DNA of 64,000 nucleotides from Roseovarius sp. MMSF_3281 (GCF_030733685.1 NZ_JASHIM010000021.1:1-64000), one strand, 5' to 3'. Numbered from the stretch's first letter, positions 21,032 to 29,710 are shown. Program-made: numbers and translations. Notes: a model not told the origin generated them from the sequence alone.

Positions 21032-21131
21032 TAGTGCAATGTCCAACGAAGCCTCCCGAAGAAATTTTCGGGAGACTTCTGCGCCGGAGGTCAACTCGGC
21101 GGACCAAGCGGACGAACCGGAGATTGCACTA
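21032..21131. mobile_element. MITE-like element, 96 bp, flanked by TA
   Basis: TAGTGCAATgTCC at 21032-21044 reappears inverted as GGAgATTGCACTA at 21119-21131, giving 13-base terminal inverted repeats with one mismatch. If the outer TA on each side is a target duplication, the element is 21034-21129, as expected for IS630/Tc1-mariner derived MITEs. Inside are a hairpin (CTCCCGAA 21053-21060 with TTCGGGAG 21067-21074) and a CGCCG/CGGCG pair (21082-21086/21097-21101). It has no coding capacity. A structured RNA is the alternative reading. It occupies part of the 499-base gene-free stretch after the RTX genes. Confidence 0.5.
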
Positions 21132-21132
21132 G

Positions 21133-21324
21133 CCGCGCATCGGCGGGCCGTGGTGCGGCGATCCAACCTTTGAACAGTTCACTTTATCCCGGCCACTGGC
21201 GCGTGACCTTTAAGCCTTGTGCCCATACCAGCCCAATCGCCGTGCCGGGGGACGGCGTCATGCCGGAGGCATGCTTTCAGCATGACGATGCGCGGCGGCG
21301 CGTGCCGCGCCTTGATTCCGCGCG
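21133..21324 (+). repeat. Dispersed intergenic repeat, copy A
   Basis: About 190 bases that align in the same orientation with 26089-26256. Shared exact words include ACTGGCGCGTGA, ACCAGCCCAATCGCCG (21227-21242) and CGCGCCTTGATTCCGCGC (21306-21323), and a 23-base block at 21141-21163 differs at 2 positions. Copy A carries roughly 25 extra bases, with GTCATGC and GCATGAC at their ends. No credible gene. From 21325 to 21456 only a small hairpin (TTTGCAT 21399-21405, ATGCAAA 21412-21418) is seen. Confidence 0.75.
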
Positions 21325-21456
21325 GGAGCTTCGCGATCGAATGTTCAACAAGGGCTAGAAACGGACATTGCAAGCAGGGCCCCGGCCCTCCGCGCTCATT
21401 TGCATCACGAAATGCAAAGGGCTGGCCCCCATGGGCCGCGCATTTTCAACTGTCCC

Positions 21457-22242
21457 TCAACGCCCCTCGTATTTCGGGGGGCGTTTTTCAAGGAAGGCCA
21501 TGACGCCTTCCTTGAAATCGCGCGTCGTTCCACAGGTGCCTTGCAACTTGGCTTCCAACTCCAACTGCGCATCAAGGCTGTGGTCCCACGCCCCGCGCAC
21601 CGCCTCCTTCAGCCCGCGATAGGCCACCGTCGGCCCCTGCGCCAGCTTCGCGGCCCGAGCGCGCCAATGGGCGTCAAACGCCTCGTCCTCCACCGCTTCC
21701 CAGATCATGCCCCAGTCATCGGCCTGCCGCGCACTGATCGGTTCAGCGAACAAGGCCGCACCCATGGCCTTCGCGGCCCCCATCTGACGCGGCAACCAAT
21801 AGGTCCCGCCCGCATCGGGGATCAACCCGATCCGCGTGAAAGCCTGCAGAAAATAGGCACTTTCGGTGGCAATCACCACATCGGCGGCCAGCGCAAGGTT
21901 CGCCCCTGCTCCCGCCGCCGGGCCATTCACCGCGCAAATCGTCGGCACCGGGCACTCGAAAATCGCCCGCAGCATCGGCACGTATTCATCGCGCAGCACC
22001 CGTTCCAAATCCAGATTGGCGGCATTGCCCCCATCGCTCAGGTCCTGCCCCGAACAAAAGCTTTTGCCATTCCCGGTCAGCACGATCACCCGCGCCGATT
22101 GCTCCAATGAGACCGTCTTGACCGCATCGGTGATCTCGGCCCGCATCTGGGTGTTCAGCGCGTTCATCTTGTCGGGGCGGTTCAGCGTTAAAATCGCCGC
22201 GCCCTCGTCGATCTCCAACGTGATGGTCTGATAATCTTTCAC
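21457..22242 (-). CDS. Enoyl-CoA hydratase/isomerase family protein (PaaG-like)
   Basis: A 261-residue crotonase-fold enzyme. GPAAGAGANLALAADVV forms the oxyanion-hole region, GLIPDAGGTYWLP carries the acidic residue used by PaaG-type isomerases, and ILTLNRPDKMNALN opens the domain. Start is GTG at 22242, with AAGGGA 9 bases upstream and the family's usual N-terminus; an in-frame ATG at 22275 would add 11 unconserved residues. PaaG isomerises the ring epoxide of phenylacetyl-CoA, but no paa genes lie in the window, so the substrate is open. Confidence 0.85.
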   Translation of the reverse strand: MKDYQTITLEIDEGAAILTLNRPDKMNALNTQMRAEITDAVKTVSLEQSARVIVLTGNGKSFCSGQDLSDGGNAANLDLERVLRDEYVPMLRAIFECPVPTICAVNGPAAGAGANLALAADVVIATESAYFLQAFTRIGLIPDAGGTYWLPRQMGAAKAMGAALFAEPISARQADDWGMIWEAVEDEAFDAHWRARAAKLAQGPTVAYRGLKEAVRGAWDHSLDAQLELEAKLQGTCGTTRDFKEGVMAFLEKRPPKYEGR

Positions 22243-22316
22243 TGGTCTGATCCCTTGCCTTGGCTTTGCGGGCATTCAAACCCTATTCGCCACCTGCTGC
22301 CAAGGGAAACGGCGCG

Positions 22317-22781
22317 TCACTCGTCCATGATTTGCCGCAGGCGTTCGGCCTCGTCCTGTGAAAGCACGTCCCTTTCCGCCTCCGGCACAGCCTGCGACCG
22401 GCGGCGCAGGTAAAACGCCCCGATCACCCCGCCGATAATCAGCATCAAGGGCCCGGCCAGCCACAGCACAAGGTTCGATCCGGTGGCCGTGGGGGTCAGA
22501 AGCACGTATTCACCATAGCGATCCACGATATAGTCAACTACTTCCTCGTTGCTGTCGCCCGCCACCAGCCGCTCACGCACCAAAAGGCGCAAGTCACGGG
22601 CCAGGTCCGCGTTGGAATCGTCAATGCTCTCGTTGCGGCACACAAGGCAGCGCAGCCCGCCGGAAATCTCCCGCGCGCGCTCTTCCAGCTTGGGATCGTC
22701 CAATATCTCGTCGGGCTGCACCGCCGCCACCGGCAGCGCCAGCATCAAACAGGCCACAAGGCTCAGGGCAAAGCGCATCAT
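22317..22781 (-). CDS. ccmH: Cytochrome c maturation protein CcmH
   Basis: A 154-residue thiol protein that, with CcmF, delivers reduced apocytochrome c for heme attachment. A signal peptide (1-21), the CxxC pair C45/C48 (RCLVC) and a C-terminal membrane helix (LVLWLAGPLMLIIGGVIGAF) are seen. Its ATG overlaps the ccmF stop, giving ATGA, which fixes the start at 22781. It would serve the c-type Sox cytochromes. Confidence 0.93.
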   Translation of the reverse strand: MMRFALSLVACLMLALPVAAVQPDEILDDPKLEERAREISGGLRCLVCRNESIDDSNADLARDLRLLVRERLVAGDSNEEVVDYIVDRYGEYVLLTPTATGSNLVLWLAGPLMLIIGGVIGAFYLRRRSQAVPEAERDVLSQDEAERLRQIMDE

Positions 22782-24748
22782 TCCGCGGGCACCCCTTGGC
22801 TTGGTGCGGCCCGCCGTGCGCCCGCGGCCACGCGATAGCGCCGATCGCTCAACGACAGCAGCCCACCGATGGCCATCAGGATGGTACCACCCCAAATCCA
22901 GTTCGCCAGCGGCTTGTAATAGGTGCGCATCGCCCAACCGCCGTTGTTCTGCGGATCCCCGATCACGACATAGACATCGCGCAGAAAGCCGATATCAAGC
23001 GCCGCTTCGGTGGTGGGCATCTTGGCCACCGGGTAGAACCGCTTTTCGGGGTACATGGTCGAGATTTCGCGCCCGTCACTGGACAATGTCACGACACCCT
23101 GCGTCGAGTCGTAATTCGGCCCGTCAATCTTGCGCACATCGTCCAGCGTCAGGGTGAAGCCCGCCACCTCGAAGGTCTCGCCCACCTGCACCACGCGGAT
23201 ATCCTCGGCCTCCCAGGCCAGCATGGCCGCGATCCCGGCCATGGTCACGCCAAGGCCCCCATGGGCCATGGCCTTGCCCCAATCGGCGCGCGGCAGGCGG
23301 CGCAAACGGCCCAAGCGGTTTGCCCCGCGTCCTGTCCGGCTCCACAAATCCACCATCGCGCCCGAGATAAGCCAAGCGCCCAGGAACAGGCCCACAGGCC
23401 CCAACCCGCTGCGCCCGGTCTGCATGGCATAGGCCAGAACCCCAATCGCCAGCGACAGGGCAAAAGCCCCGCGCAAGGGCTTGATCGCCCGGCCCAAATT
23501 CGCCCGCTTCCATGGCAGCATCGCCCCCACCGGAAGGATCAACCCAAGCACCAGCATGAAGGGCGTAAATGCCATGTTGAAAAACGGCGCCCCGACGCTC
23601 AGCTTGCGGTCAAAGGCCATCTCGCTCACCAAGGGCCAGATCGTGCCGACGAAGACCACGAAGGCCGAGACACCCAGCAGGATATTGTTGATCACCAACA
23701 CGCCCTCGCGGCTCACCGGGGCAAAGACGCCCTTGGCCTGCATCGCATTGGCCCGCGCGGCAAACATCGTCAGACCGCCCAGCATGAACACCGCCAGGAT
23801 CAGCAACAGGAACATGCCCCGTTCGGGGTCCGTGGCAAAGGCATGCACCGAGGTGATGATGCCCGACCGGGTGATGAAGGCACCGACCATGGAAAAGCCG
23901 AAGGCGATGATCGCCAACAGGATCGTCCAGCTTTTCAGGCTTTCGCGCTTCTCGACCACCACGGCCGAATGCAACAGCGCGGCGGCAATCAGCCACGGCA
24001 TGAAACTGGCGTTCTCCACCGGGTCCCAGAACCAGAAACCGCCCCAGCCAAGTTCATAATAGGCCCACCAACTGCCAAGGCCGATACCAACGGTCAGGAA
24101 CATCCATGCCGCCAGCGTATAGGGCCGCACCCAACGGCCCCAAGCGGCATCGACGCGGCCTTCGATCAGCGCCGCGATGGCAAAGGAAAAGGTCATCGAA
24201 AGCCCGACGTACCCAAGGTAAAGGAACGGCGGATGGAAAGCCAAACCGGGGTCTTGCAACAGCGGGTTCAAATCCTGCCCGTCAAAGGGCGGCACCGCCA
24301 TGCGCAGAAAGGGGTTCGAGGTGAACAGGATAAAGGCGAAAAACGCCACCCCGATCATCGCCTGGACACTCAACACCCGCGCCTTCAACCCCGGCGGCAG
24401 GTTCGATCCGAACCACGCCACCGACGCGCCAAACAGGGTGACAATCAACACCCAAAGCAGCATCGACCCTTCGTGGTTCCCCCAAACGCCGGTGATCTTG
24501 TACAGCAGCGGCTTGTCCGAATGGCTGTTCAGCGTCACCAACCGAAGCGAGAAATCCGAGACCACGAAGGCATAGGTCAGCGCGGCAAAACTCAATGCCG
24601 TCAACAAGAATTGCGCCGTCGCGGCGGGTTCGGCCACGGCCATCCAGCCGGGCCATCGCTTATGCGCCCCCACAAGCGGGATAACCGCCTGCACGGCGGC
24701 AACGAAAAAGGCAAGGATAAGGGCGAAGTGTCCGATTTCCGTAATCAT
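22778..24748 (-). CDS. ccmF: Cytochrome c heme lyase subunit CcmF
   Basis: A 656-residue multi-pass membrane protein that catalyses heme attachment to apocytochrome c. The tryptophan-rich WWD-type segment GSWWAYYELGWGGFWFWDPVEN is shown here only by its two ends (GSWWAYYEL and GFWFWDPVEN), and WGNHEGSMLLWVL and WTILLAIIAFGFSM are also typical. The ATG at 24748 gives the standard start MITEIGHFALILA; a longer in-frame start adds 21 non-family residues. Coupled to ccmH by ATGA. Confidence 0.95.
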   Translation of the reverse strand: MITEIGHFALILAFFVAAVQAVIPLVGAHKRWPGWMAVAEPAATAQFLLTALSFAALTYAFVVSDFSLRLVTLNSHSDKPLLYKITGVWGNHEGSMLLWVLIVTLFGASVAWFGSNLPPGLKARVLSVQAMIGVAFFAFILFTSNPFLRMAVPPFDGQDLNPLLQDPGLAFHPPFLYLGYVGLSMTFSFAIAALIEGRVDAAWGRWVRPYTLAAWMFLTVGIGLGSWWAYYELGWGGFWFWDPVENASFMPWLIAAALLHSAVVVEKRESLKSWTILLAIIAFGFSMVGAFITRSGIITSVHAFATDPERGMFLLLILAVFMLGGLTMFAARANAMQAKGVFAPVSREGVLVINNILLGVSAFVVFVGTIWPLVSEMAFDRKLSVGAPFFNMAFTPFMLVLGLILPVGAMLPWKRANLGRAIKPLRGAFALSLAIGVLAYAMQTGRSGLGPVGLFLGAWLISGAMVDLWSRTGRGANRLGRLRRLPRADWGKAMAHGGLGVTMAGIAAMLAWEAEDIRVVQVGETFEVAGFTLTLDDVRKIDGPNYDSTQGVVTLSSDGREISTMYPEKRFYPVAKMPTTEAALDIGFLRDVYVVIGDPQNNGGWAMRTYYKPLANWIWGGTILMAIGGLLSLSDRRYRVAAGARRAAPSQGVPAE

Positions 24749-24823
24749 GAATCGGAATATAAACTTCGCGGCAAGCCGGGCAAAGCGCATTCGGCCCCGC
24801 CCGGCGATCAATTTGTCGCGGGG

Positions 24824-25399
24824 TCAGCCGCGCGAATGCCGCCAATCCTCCAGCGCCGGGTTGGCCTCGGGCTTGACCACCTCCAGCGAAAGCGCGGCAT
24901 CGCGCCCCGCATTCGCCGCGCCGGGGCTCCCGGCCCGCAGGGCCCCCAGGGCGCGCAGGTTTTCCACCACCACAGGCGCCCGCGCCATCGTCGCGGCGAT
25001 AGAGCGTTGAAAATCCTGCCCCTTCACTTGGTGCCGCGCGCCGAAATAAAAGCTGACGATGGCCCCCAGAAGCCACCACAAGGGCTCGGGCACCAGCGCA
25101 ATGCCCTGCATCCGCTCGGCAAACCATACCGGCTCAACCATCGCCGCGATGAAAAGCCCAAGCGTGCCAAGCGCCATGGCCGGGCGCGGCACCCGGTTCA
25201 AACCATCCATGAACCGGTCGAACCAGCCGCGCGCCGGGGCGGCAAACTCGGCGCCATATTGCGCGACAACCTCGGCCTTGTGATCGGCGGCGCGCACCGC
25301 CCCGGCCTCGGTGTTTTCGTGAAACACCTCCACGGTGTCCTTCACCACGTTCCGCCCTTCCCCGAAGACGATATTGAACAGCCGCTCTATTATCCCCAT
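24824..25399 (-). CDS. Three-helix holin of gene transfer agent type
   Basis: A 191-residue membrane protein of the GTA holin family, which makes holes in the inner membrane so that an endolysin reaches the wall. Hydrophobic segments are ALGTLGLFIAAMVEPVW (about 90-108) and PLWWLLGAIVSFYFGA (about 122-138). It begins at ATG 25399, 10 bases inside the endolysin gene just upstream. In Rhodobacter capsulatus an endolysin/holin pair outside the main GTA cluster releases GTA particles; the same role is inferred. No other phage gene is nearby. Confidence 0.8.
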   Translation of the reverse strand: MGIIERLFNIVFGEGRNVVKDTVEVFHENTEAGAVRAADHKAEVVAQYGAEFAAPARGWFDRFMDGLNRVPRPAMALGTLGLFIAAMVEPVWFAERMQGIALVPEPLWWLLGAIVSFYFGARHQVKGQDFQRSIAATMARAPVVVENLRALGALRAGSPGAANAGRDAALSLEVVKPEANPALEDWRHSRG

Positions 25400-26001
25400 G
25401 AGGCCACCCTCTCGCTGAATTCCACCTCTGACAGATGATACCGCGGCGCGATGAAATCTTCCGCCCGCCGGATCCATCCCCCCTTGCCGCCATCGCGCCG
25501 CCGCGCGAACTTGCGGCTTGCGGGCCGCCGGTCGGCCAAGCGCAGGTAATAATTCCGCCGCGCGATCCCGTAGGCATCGGCAATATGCCCCGGCGCGGCC
25601 TTGGCCGCCGCCCGCGCCGCCGCCACGGTCTGCGGCCCGATCACGCCATCGACACTCACCGCCTGCCCCATCTGCCGAAGCAACCGTTGCAATATCTTCA
25701 CCGCGTTGGCCCCGGCGTTGACGTACATATCGAACACGCTGGCCTGCAAAACCTGTGGCAAGCGGGCAATGCCGGGGCGCTCGAAATAATGCTCGATGAA
25801 AATCCTCTCGGCCTGCGCGCGGCTCAAGCCCCGCACATCCGCCACATCGACCACCCCGTCGCCGGTCACATCCAGCCCCAGGCGCCGCAGCGTGTGAATG
25901 GTCACGCCATGGTTCGTGGCCCCGCCCGGATCGTCGGGGTCATTCACGAAACCGCCCTCACGGGCGACGATCTCTTTCGCAATCTGGGAAACGCTCTGCA
26001 T
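25390..26001 (-). CDS. Endolysin (GH108 N-acetylmuramidase with peptidoglycan-binding domain), GTA type
   Basis: A 203-residue cell-wall hydrolase. The catalytic motif is EGGFVNDPDDPGGATNHGVT near residues 15-34, with E15 the likely catalytic acid of GH108, and a PG_binding_3-like region follows (VDGVIGPQT). There is no signal peptide, so it needs the holin encoded next, whose start it overlaps by 10 bases. A CtrA-like half-site lies about 42 bases upstream. Lysis of a GTA-producing subpopulation is the inferred role. Confidence 0.85.
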   Translation of the reverse strand: MQSVSQIAKEIVAREGGFVNDPDDPGGATNHGVTIHTLRRLGLDVTGDGVVDVADVRGLSRAQAERIFIEHYFERPGIARLPQVLQASVFDMYVNAGANAVKILQRLLRQMGQAVSVDGVIGPQTVAAARAAAKAAPGHIADAYGIARRNYYLRLADRRPASRKFARRRDGGKGGWIRRAEDFIAPRYHLSEVEFSERVASWG

Positions 26002-26042
26002 CGCCTATGCCTCCTGCCGTGTGAAAAGCAGGATCAGGGCAA

Positions 26043-26050
26043 ATGGTTAA
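26043..26050 (-). promoter_or_regulatory. CtrA-like half-site upstream of the endolysin gene
   Basis: TTAACCAT on the minus strand, about 42 bases before the endolysin start. It equals the 8-base half-site reported for CtrA in Caulobacter. GTA genes are CtrA-dependent in Rhodobacter. A single half-site in 64 kb can be chance. Confidence 0.4.
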
Positions 26051-26088
26051 CGCAGGTATGATGGACCGTGCGGTGCTTGGCCTAAGGC

Positions 26089-26256
26089 CGCGTCGTCGGC
26101 GGGCCGCGGCGCGGCGATCGCACTTTCAGGCTATAGCCCTTTATCTCTGAAACTGGCGCGTGATGATTAAGCTATGCACCAAGACCAGCCCAATCGCCGG
26201 GCCGTGGGGGCGGCCCGCCGATGGCGCGGCGGCGCTACGCGCCTTGATTCCGCGCC
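26089..26256 (+). repeat. Dispersed intergenic repeat, copy B
   Basis: Second copy of the element at 21133-21324, here about 168 bases. Exact shared words are ACCAGCCCAATCGCCG (26184-26199) and CGCGCCTTGATTCCGCGC (26238-26255). It lies in the 289-base gap between ccmE and the endolysin gene. Parallel translation of both copies gives WRV-x-x-K-x-C-x-x-TSPIA in one frame, but copy B has an in-frame stop, so coding is unlikely today. Confidence 0.75.
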
Positions 26257-26290
26257 GTGTGTCGCTCAAACATCTAAAAAGAAAAAGGTC

Positions 26291-26761
26291 TCAGCTACCA
26301 CCACCATACCCGTCGGCGTCGTTCTCGGGCTCCTGATAGACACCTTGCTCTTTCAGGCTGTCCACCACTTCCTTGGGCATGTAATCCTCGTCGTGCTTGG
26401 CCAGAATCTCGGTGGCCTGAAACACGCCATCGCGATAGCTGCCCATACCGACCATCCCCTGATTTTCTTCAAACAAATCAGGCAGAACACCGGTATAGGC
26501 CACGGGCACCGAGGCCCCGCCATCGGTCACGTTGAACCGGATGGTCTCGCCCTCACCGCGCACAAGGCTGCCGCCCTCGACCAAGCCGCCAATCCGGAAA
26601 ACCTCGCTCGGTTCGGGCGGCTCGGCCATCACCTGACTGGGCGAGCGGAAAAAGTTGATCCCGTCCTTCATGGCATAGCCAATCAGCGCCGTGGAAACCA
26701 CCAAGGCCAGTGCCGCAAGCGCGATAATCTGAACCCGGCGTTTTTTCTTCAGCGATTTCAT
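26291..26761 (-). CDS. ccmE: Heme chaperone CcmE
   Basis: A 156-residue periplasmic heme carrier. Residues 1-31 form a basic start and membrane anchor; the OB-fold domain contains the covalent heme histidine H123 in LAKHDEDYMP, with the trailing tyrosine that helps bind iron. It hands heme to CcmF. It follows argC by 18 bases, so both may be on one transcript. Confidence 0.95.
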   Translation of the reverse strand: MKSLKKKRRVQIIALAALALVVSTALIGYAMKDGINFFRSPSQVMAEPPEPSEVFRIGGLVEGGSLVRGEGETIRFNVTDGGASVPVAYTGVLPDLFEENQGMVGMGSYRDGVFQATEILAKHDEDYMPKEVVDSLKEQGVYQEPENDADGYGGGS

Positions 26762-26779
26762 GGCCTTGCTCCGATCAGA

Positions 26780-27808
26780 TCACGGGAATACCGGGGCCAG
26801 CATCAGACCTTCGGTTTCCTGAATATGTAGCATGAGGTTGGCGTTCTGCAATGCCTGCCCGCTGCTACCTTTTGTCAGGTTATCCAAGGCGGCAACCACG
26901 ATCGCCCGCCCGTCGATCCGGTCGGCCACCACGCCGATATGGCAAAAATTGCTGCCCCGCACGTGGCGGGTGCTGGGCACCTCGCCCATGGGCAGCACTT
27001 CGATAAAGGGCTCTGCATCATAAGCCGCGCTCAACGCCGCATGAATCGCCTCGGCCTCCCCGCTTACATAGCCCGTGGCCAGAATCCCCCGGTTCGCCGG
27101 GATCAGATGCGGCGTGAACTGGATTCTCACGTCCCGCTCGGCGATCTTGCTGAACTCCTGGTCAAACTCGCCCAGGTGCCGGTGGGTGCTGCCCACGGCA
27201 TAGGCGTGATAACCCTCGCTCAACTCCGCGTGCAGCAGATTTTCCTTAAGCGACCGCCCCGCGCCGGACACCCCGCATTTCAGATCAAGGATGATATCCT
27301 CCAGCCCGATCACCCCGGCGGCGATCAAGGGCCGCAGGATATATTGCCCCGTGGCCGCGTTACAGCCCGTCCCGGCCACCAAGCGCGCCTCGCGGATCTC
27401 GTCGCGATAAAACTCGGTCAGGCCGTAAACCGCCTCTTTCTGCATCTCCACCGCCGAATGCGGGTTGCCATACCATTTTTCGTAATCCTCCGGATCACGC
27501 AGCCGGAAATCCGCACTCAGGTCCACGATCTTGAGGTCTTTCGGCAGCGCGCTGATCACCTCTTGGCTGGTCTTGTGCGGCAGCGCGCAAAAGCACAGGT
27601 CGATGCCGGAAAAATCAATCTCGTCGATTTTCACCAGATCGGGCAGCGTGAGGTGCCGCAAATGCGGAAACACCTGCGCCATGCTCTGCCCCGCCTTCGA
27701 GTTTGCGCCAAGGGCGGCAATTTCCATCCCCGGATGGGTGGCAATCAGCCGGACAAGTTCGGCCCCGGTATACCCGCTGGCGCCCAGAATGGCGATCTGT
27801 TTGGTCAT
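26780..27808 (-). CDS. argC: N-acetyl-gamma-glutamyl-phosphate reductase
   Basis: A 342-residue NADPH enzyme of arginine synthesis. The nucleotide site is [14 protein letters not shown], the catalytic residue is C149 in [10 protein letters not shown], and KCGVSGAGR and [11 protein letters not shown] are family motifs. The upstream gap to murI holds a 17-base palindrome and tandem GTAC-containing repeats, described separately. Confidence 0.96.
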   Translation of the reverse strand: MTKQIAILGASGYTGAELVRLIATHPGMEIAALGANSKAGQSMAQVFPHLRHLTLPDLVKIDEIDFSGIDLCFCALPHKTSQEVISALPKDLKIVDLSADFRLRDPEDYEKWYGNPHSAVEMQKEAVYGLTEFYRDEIREARLVAGTGCNAATGQYILRPLIAAGVIGLEDIILDLKCGVSGAGRSLKENLLHAELSEGYHAYAVGSTHRHLGEFDQEFSKIAERDVRIQFTPHLIPANRGILATGYVSGEAEAIHAALSAAYDAEPFIEVLPMGEVPSTRHVRGSNFCHIGVVADRIDGRAIVVAALDNLTKGSSGQALQNANLMLHIQETEGLMLAPVFP

Positions 27809-27836
27809 GTCTTATCCCTTCCGAATGTCGGGAATT

Positions 27837-27919
27837 ACGTACAAGTTGTACGTTGCTTTGGAAAGAGCGGCCGATTTCCGTACAAAACTCGCGTACAAAA
27901 CGTACAAACTGTACAAAAC
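27837..27919 (-). promoter_or_regulatory. Operator-like array upstream of argC: 17-bp palindrome and GTACAAA repeats
   Basis: ACGTACAAGTTGTACGT at 27837-27853 is a perfect palindrome around one base, 29 bases before the argC start. Further upstream GTACAAA(A/C) recurs at 27880, 27893, 27902 and 27911; the last three are tandem 9-base units. Every close pair of GTAC cores, including the two in the palindrome (27839, 27848), is 9 bases apart. The regulator is unknown; this is not the enteric ARG box. Confidence 0.6.
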
Positions 27920-27924
27920 GTCGC

Positions 27925-28737
27925 TCAGGCTTGCTCAAAGGTGATTTCCCGTCGCAAAAACTGCGTCGCGCGTGCCGACACCCGCTTGGGGTCGCCCGTT
28001 GTCAGGAACTGTTTCGCCGCCCCCTCGCCCAGCATCTCGGGCCGCCGCGTCAGGTAATCGGCAAGGCTTTCGGCCACCAGATTGGGTTGCGAATAAACCT
28101 CTACATCAGGCCCAAGCGCGTCCTGAAAAATGTTTTGCATCAAGGGGTAATGGGTACATCCAAGGATCGCCGCCTGCGGATCGGGCATCTTGCGCTTGAG
28201 GGCATCCACATGGCTGCGCACCAGTGCTTCGGCCAAAATCATGTCGCCCTCCTCGATGGCATCCACCACCCCGCCACAGCTTTGCGCCTCCACATCCACA
28301 CCGATCGCGCGGAACGCCAGTTCCCGCTGAAACGCCCGGCTGCTCACCGTGGCCGGCGTGGCAAATAGGGCAACATGCTTGACCTGCACCTCGCGCGGCG
28401 GGGAATTGTCACCCCACTCACGCTCGGTAAGTGCTTCAATCAACGGCACAAAAACGCCCAGCACCCGTTTGTCGCGTGGCACCCAGGATTCCTGCATCCG
28501 GCGCAACGCGGCGGCACTGGCGGTATTGCAGGCCAGGATCACCAGGTCACAACCCGCGGCCCAAAGCCGCTCAACCCCGCGGGTTGTCAATTCGTAAACA
28601 TCATCCGCATCCCGCACCCCGTAAGGCGCATGCGCATTGTCGCCAAGGTAAACGAAGGGCACCTCCGGCAGGCGTTTTTCAACCGCGTCCAGAACGGTCA
28701 ACCCCCCGAGACCACTATCAAAAATGCCAACTGCCAT
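27925..28737 (-). CDS. murI: Glutamate racemase
   Basis: A 270-residue cofactor-independent racemase making D-glutamate for peptidoglycan. The two catalytic cysteines are C70 (LACNTAS) and C194 (LGCTHYPL), with [11 protein letters not shown] at the start and [12 protein letters not shown] near residue 29. It is followed on the same strand by the argC upstream array. Confidence 0.95.
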   Translation of the reverse strand: MAVGIFDSGLGGLTVLDAVEKRLPEVPFVYLGDNAHAPYGVRDADDVYELTTRGVERLWAAGCDLVILACNTASAAALRRMQESWVPRDKRVLGVFVPLIEALTEREWGDNSPPREVQVKHVALFATPATVSSRAFQRELAFRAIGVDVEAQSCGGVVDAIEEGDMILAEALVRSHVDALKRKMPDPQAAILGCTHYPLMQNIFQDALGPDVEVYSQPNLVAESLADYLTRRPEMLGEGAAKQFLTTGDPKRVSARATQFLRREITFEQA

Positions 28738-28767
28738 GATGTCCCCGCCCCGCCCGGCGGGACGCCC

Positions 28768-29631
28768 TTATTCGAATTCGAACCCGATCGATGCCGGATC
28801 AATCGGCCTTGGGGAAAGCTCATACGTCTTACGCCGCAGAAAGGCCATGAGCGATTTCGTATCACCCTTGTAAGCCTCCAGTTCCGCGCGGCCAACCGGC
28901 TCGCCCACCGCAATCCCCACCGAGCTATCAACCCGCTTGCCGAACTCCTTGATCAAAAGGCCCATGCGAAGGGTGTAATGCAAATGACTGGCGATCTGGA
29001 ACAAGCGGCTTGTGTGACCGTCGAAGAAAACAGGCACCACCGTCGCGTTCGACTTCGCAATCATCCGCGCCGTGAACCCACGCCACCCCGGATCCAACGG
29101 CTGTGCAAAGGGCTTGGCCGCCGTGCTGACCGTGCCGCCCGGGAAAATTCCGATGGCTCCACCACCGTTCAGGTAGTCCAGCGATGTCTTGCGGGTGCGC
29201 AAATTAAGCTGCACGGCCTCTTTGGTTTCATCGAAACTGATGGGCAGGATGATCTTGTTCAGGTCTTCGGCCTTGCGAAACACCTGATGGGCCAGAATGC
29301 GGAAGTCCCCCCGCGTCTGGCTCAGGATATGGCCCATCATCAAACCGTCCAGAATGCCGTAAGGATGGTTGGCAATCAGGATCAGCGGCCCTTCCCGCGG
29401 GATATTGGCAAGGCTACCGCGCACCACGTCCAGCGAAAGACCGTAGCGCGCGACCATGACCTCCCAGAAATCCCGCCCCTCGGCGACGTCGCGCTCGTAT
29501 CCCTTGGCGCGTTTGATCAGGCCGATACGCCCCGTAAGATTTTCCATCGTACGGATCATCGCCCGACCGCCCTTTGTCTGGGCCGAGTATGAATAGCTTA
29601 TGTCGCGCGCGATCTGGCGTTCCTGACGCAT
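28768..29631 (-). CDS. Lysophospholipid acyltransferase family protein (PlsC-like)
   Basis: A 287-residue acyltransferase. The catalytic block is NHPYGILDG, with five rather than four residues between His and Asp, a variant I recall from hemolysin-like acyltransferases. The glycerophosphate-binding block is IGIFPGGTVS. No clear membrane span is seen. It probably acylates a lysophospholipid or lyso-ornithine-lipid at the inner membrane; the acceptor is not determinable. It lies downstream of the indolepyruvate oxidoreductase gene on the same strand, 79 bases apart. Confidence 0.8.
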   Translation of the reverse strand: MRQERQIARDISYSYSAQTKGGRAMIRTMENLTGRIGLIKRAKGYERDVAEGRDFWEVMVARYGLSLDVVRGSLANIPREGPLILIANHPYGILDGLMMGHILSQTRGDFRILAHQVFRKAEDLNKIILPISFDETKEAVQLNLRTRKTSLDYLNGGGAIGIFPGGTVSTAAKPFAQPLDPGWRGFTARMIAKSNATVVPVFFDGHTSRLFQIASHLHYTLRMGLLIKEFGKRVDSSVGIAVGEPVGRAELEAYKGDTKSLMAFLRRKTYELSPRPIDPASIGFEFE

Positions 29632-29710
29632 GGTCGACTTCCCGTTCGATTCGCCTGTGTCATAGGGGTATGCGACGGTTGTGACCAGTTCGCGTTACGG
29701 TTTCATGACA

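Noticed and set aside
22796-25438. An 880-codon open frame on the plus strand opposite ccmF and the holin gene
   Set aside because: It is the antisense shadow of GC-rich coding DNA; its composition is Arg/His/Gly/Gln-rich, it has no family features, and it crosses several real genes.
24824-26001. A prophage
   Set aside because: Only endolysin and holin are present, with housekeeping genes on both sides; no integrase, capsid or att repeats. A GTA lysis cassette fits better.
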